From the NCBI GenBank assembly GCA_963764675.1, contig CAVXTQ010000011.1, positions 62,001 through 126,000 on the forward strand: 64,000 nt of DNA, written 5' to 3'. The stretch's first letter is position 1. Every line of letters starts with the position of its first letter. Below are positions 63,780 through 64,000 of this stretch, piece by piece. A program made the translations under genes and the position numbers. The DNA comes from Acidiferrum sp963764675. GTDB taxonomy: Bacteria; Acidobacteriota; Terriglobia; Acidiferrales; UBA7541. The notes below the pieces were generated by a model that was given only the letters and a program-made list of their open reading frames with translations, was not told where the DNA came from and did no database searches.

Positions 63780-64000
63780 TGATCGCGCCAAAATCTAAAA
63801 GGGCCGCTTCGGTGACGCTCTTAGTGCTCTTCCTACCTTTCGGTTCGACGGGTCAAGGCAAGGTCGGTTCGAAGACAATTAAAGACAGTAAGGGTGCCTG
63901 CCAAATCTCGGTCCCCGAAAGCTGGGACCAATCCGTTACGCTAGTGAGGGGTGAAGGGAAGGTGCGTGTCTTCAGCGAGGAAGCGCAGAAAATGCTGGTA
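63780..64000 (+). CDS. Secreted protein of unknown function (partial, 3' end missing)
   Basis: The gene starts at ATG 63780 after GGAGG (63770-63774 region) and is open to the window end (73 codons). A signal peptide covers about residues 11-26 (SVTLLVLFLPFGSTGQG). The mature start continues KDSKGACQISVPESWDQSVTL, resembling small exported domains of this phylum, but no family is recognised. A TATAAT box lies 34 bases upstream. Confidence 0.7.

Overview
The window is a continuous stretch of a high-GC chromosome. Its gene content suggests a soil-type member of the Acidobacteriota: a secreted tannase-like esterase and glycosidases, a DUF4097 protein with its own ECF sigma/anti-sigma pair, paired winged-helix regulator and membrane protein genes, TamA/TamB, short intergenic hairpin repeats and many ATGA-overlapping operons. 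This assignment is inference from gene content; there is no rRNA in the window.

Region 1 (1-4815, minus strand) is a molybdenum hydroxylase operon of the xanthine dehydrogenase family: a Tat-signal [2Fe-2S] subunit, a molybdopterin subunit, an FAD subunit and a membrane cytochrome b cut by the window edge. A tRNA-Ser(GCT) with an integrase remnant beside it follows (5347-6213).

Region 2 (6554-18390) is the highlight: a near-complete quinohemoprotein amine dehydrogenase (QHNDH) cluster. It encodes the diheme alpha subunit, the radical SAM maturase QhpD, the gamma precursor QhpC with all four pairs of crosslinking residues, two tandem paralogous beta subunits, a cytochrome-c-motif protein with a cyclase-like alpha/alpha fold, the ABC exporter QhpF and the subtilisin-like protease QhpE. 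On the opposite strand lie QhpG (FAD monooxygenase) and an unknown lipoprotein. Together these can make, crosslink, export, trim and quinone-modify the gamma subunit and assemble a periplasmic amine-oxidising enzyme. The doubled beta gene, the heme/cyclase-like protein and the lipoprotein are not part of the classical cluster.

Region 3 (19101-25366) has a MacA-like adaptor with a lone ATPase, a PLP-dependent decarboxylase, an RDD membrane protein, a frameshifted membrane protein pair and a tiny secreted protein with a duplicated proline-rich motif. Region 4 (25770-34764) has tRNA-Met(CAT), convergent secreted glycosidases (one frameshifted near its end), a lipid kinase-like gene, a tannase-like esterase, carboxypeptidase-regulatory-domain proteins, a LysW-like acidic protein and a Nudix hydrolase. 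Region 5 (34882-43440, minus) holds the sigma/anti-sigma/DUF4097 operon, undecaprenyl diphosphate synthase, a winged-helix regulator with a repeated operator, a glycosyltransferase, an isoaspartyl methyltransferase and a kynureninase-like enzyme. Region 6 (43656-52891) has two DUF2059 proteins and a tamA - SurA_N - tamB operon.

Region 7 (54564-63430) is a complete arginine cluster, argR-argC-argB-argD-argF-argG-argH-argJ, with a consensus promoter overlapped by ARG-box-like palindromes and a possible arginine-rich leader peptide in front of argG. A partial secreted-protein gene closes the window.
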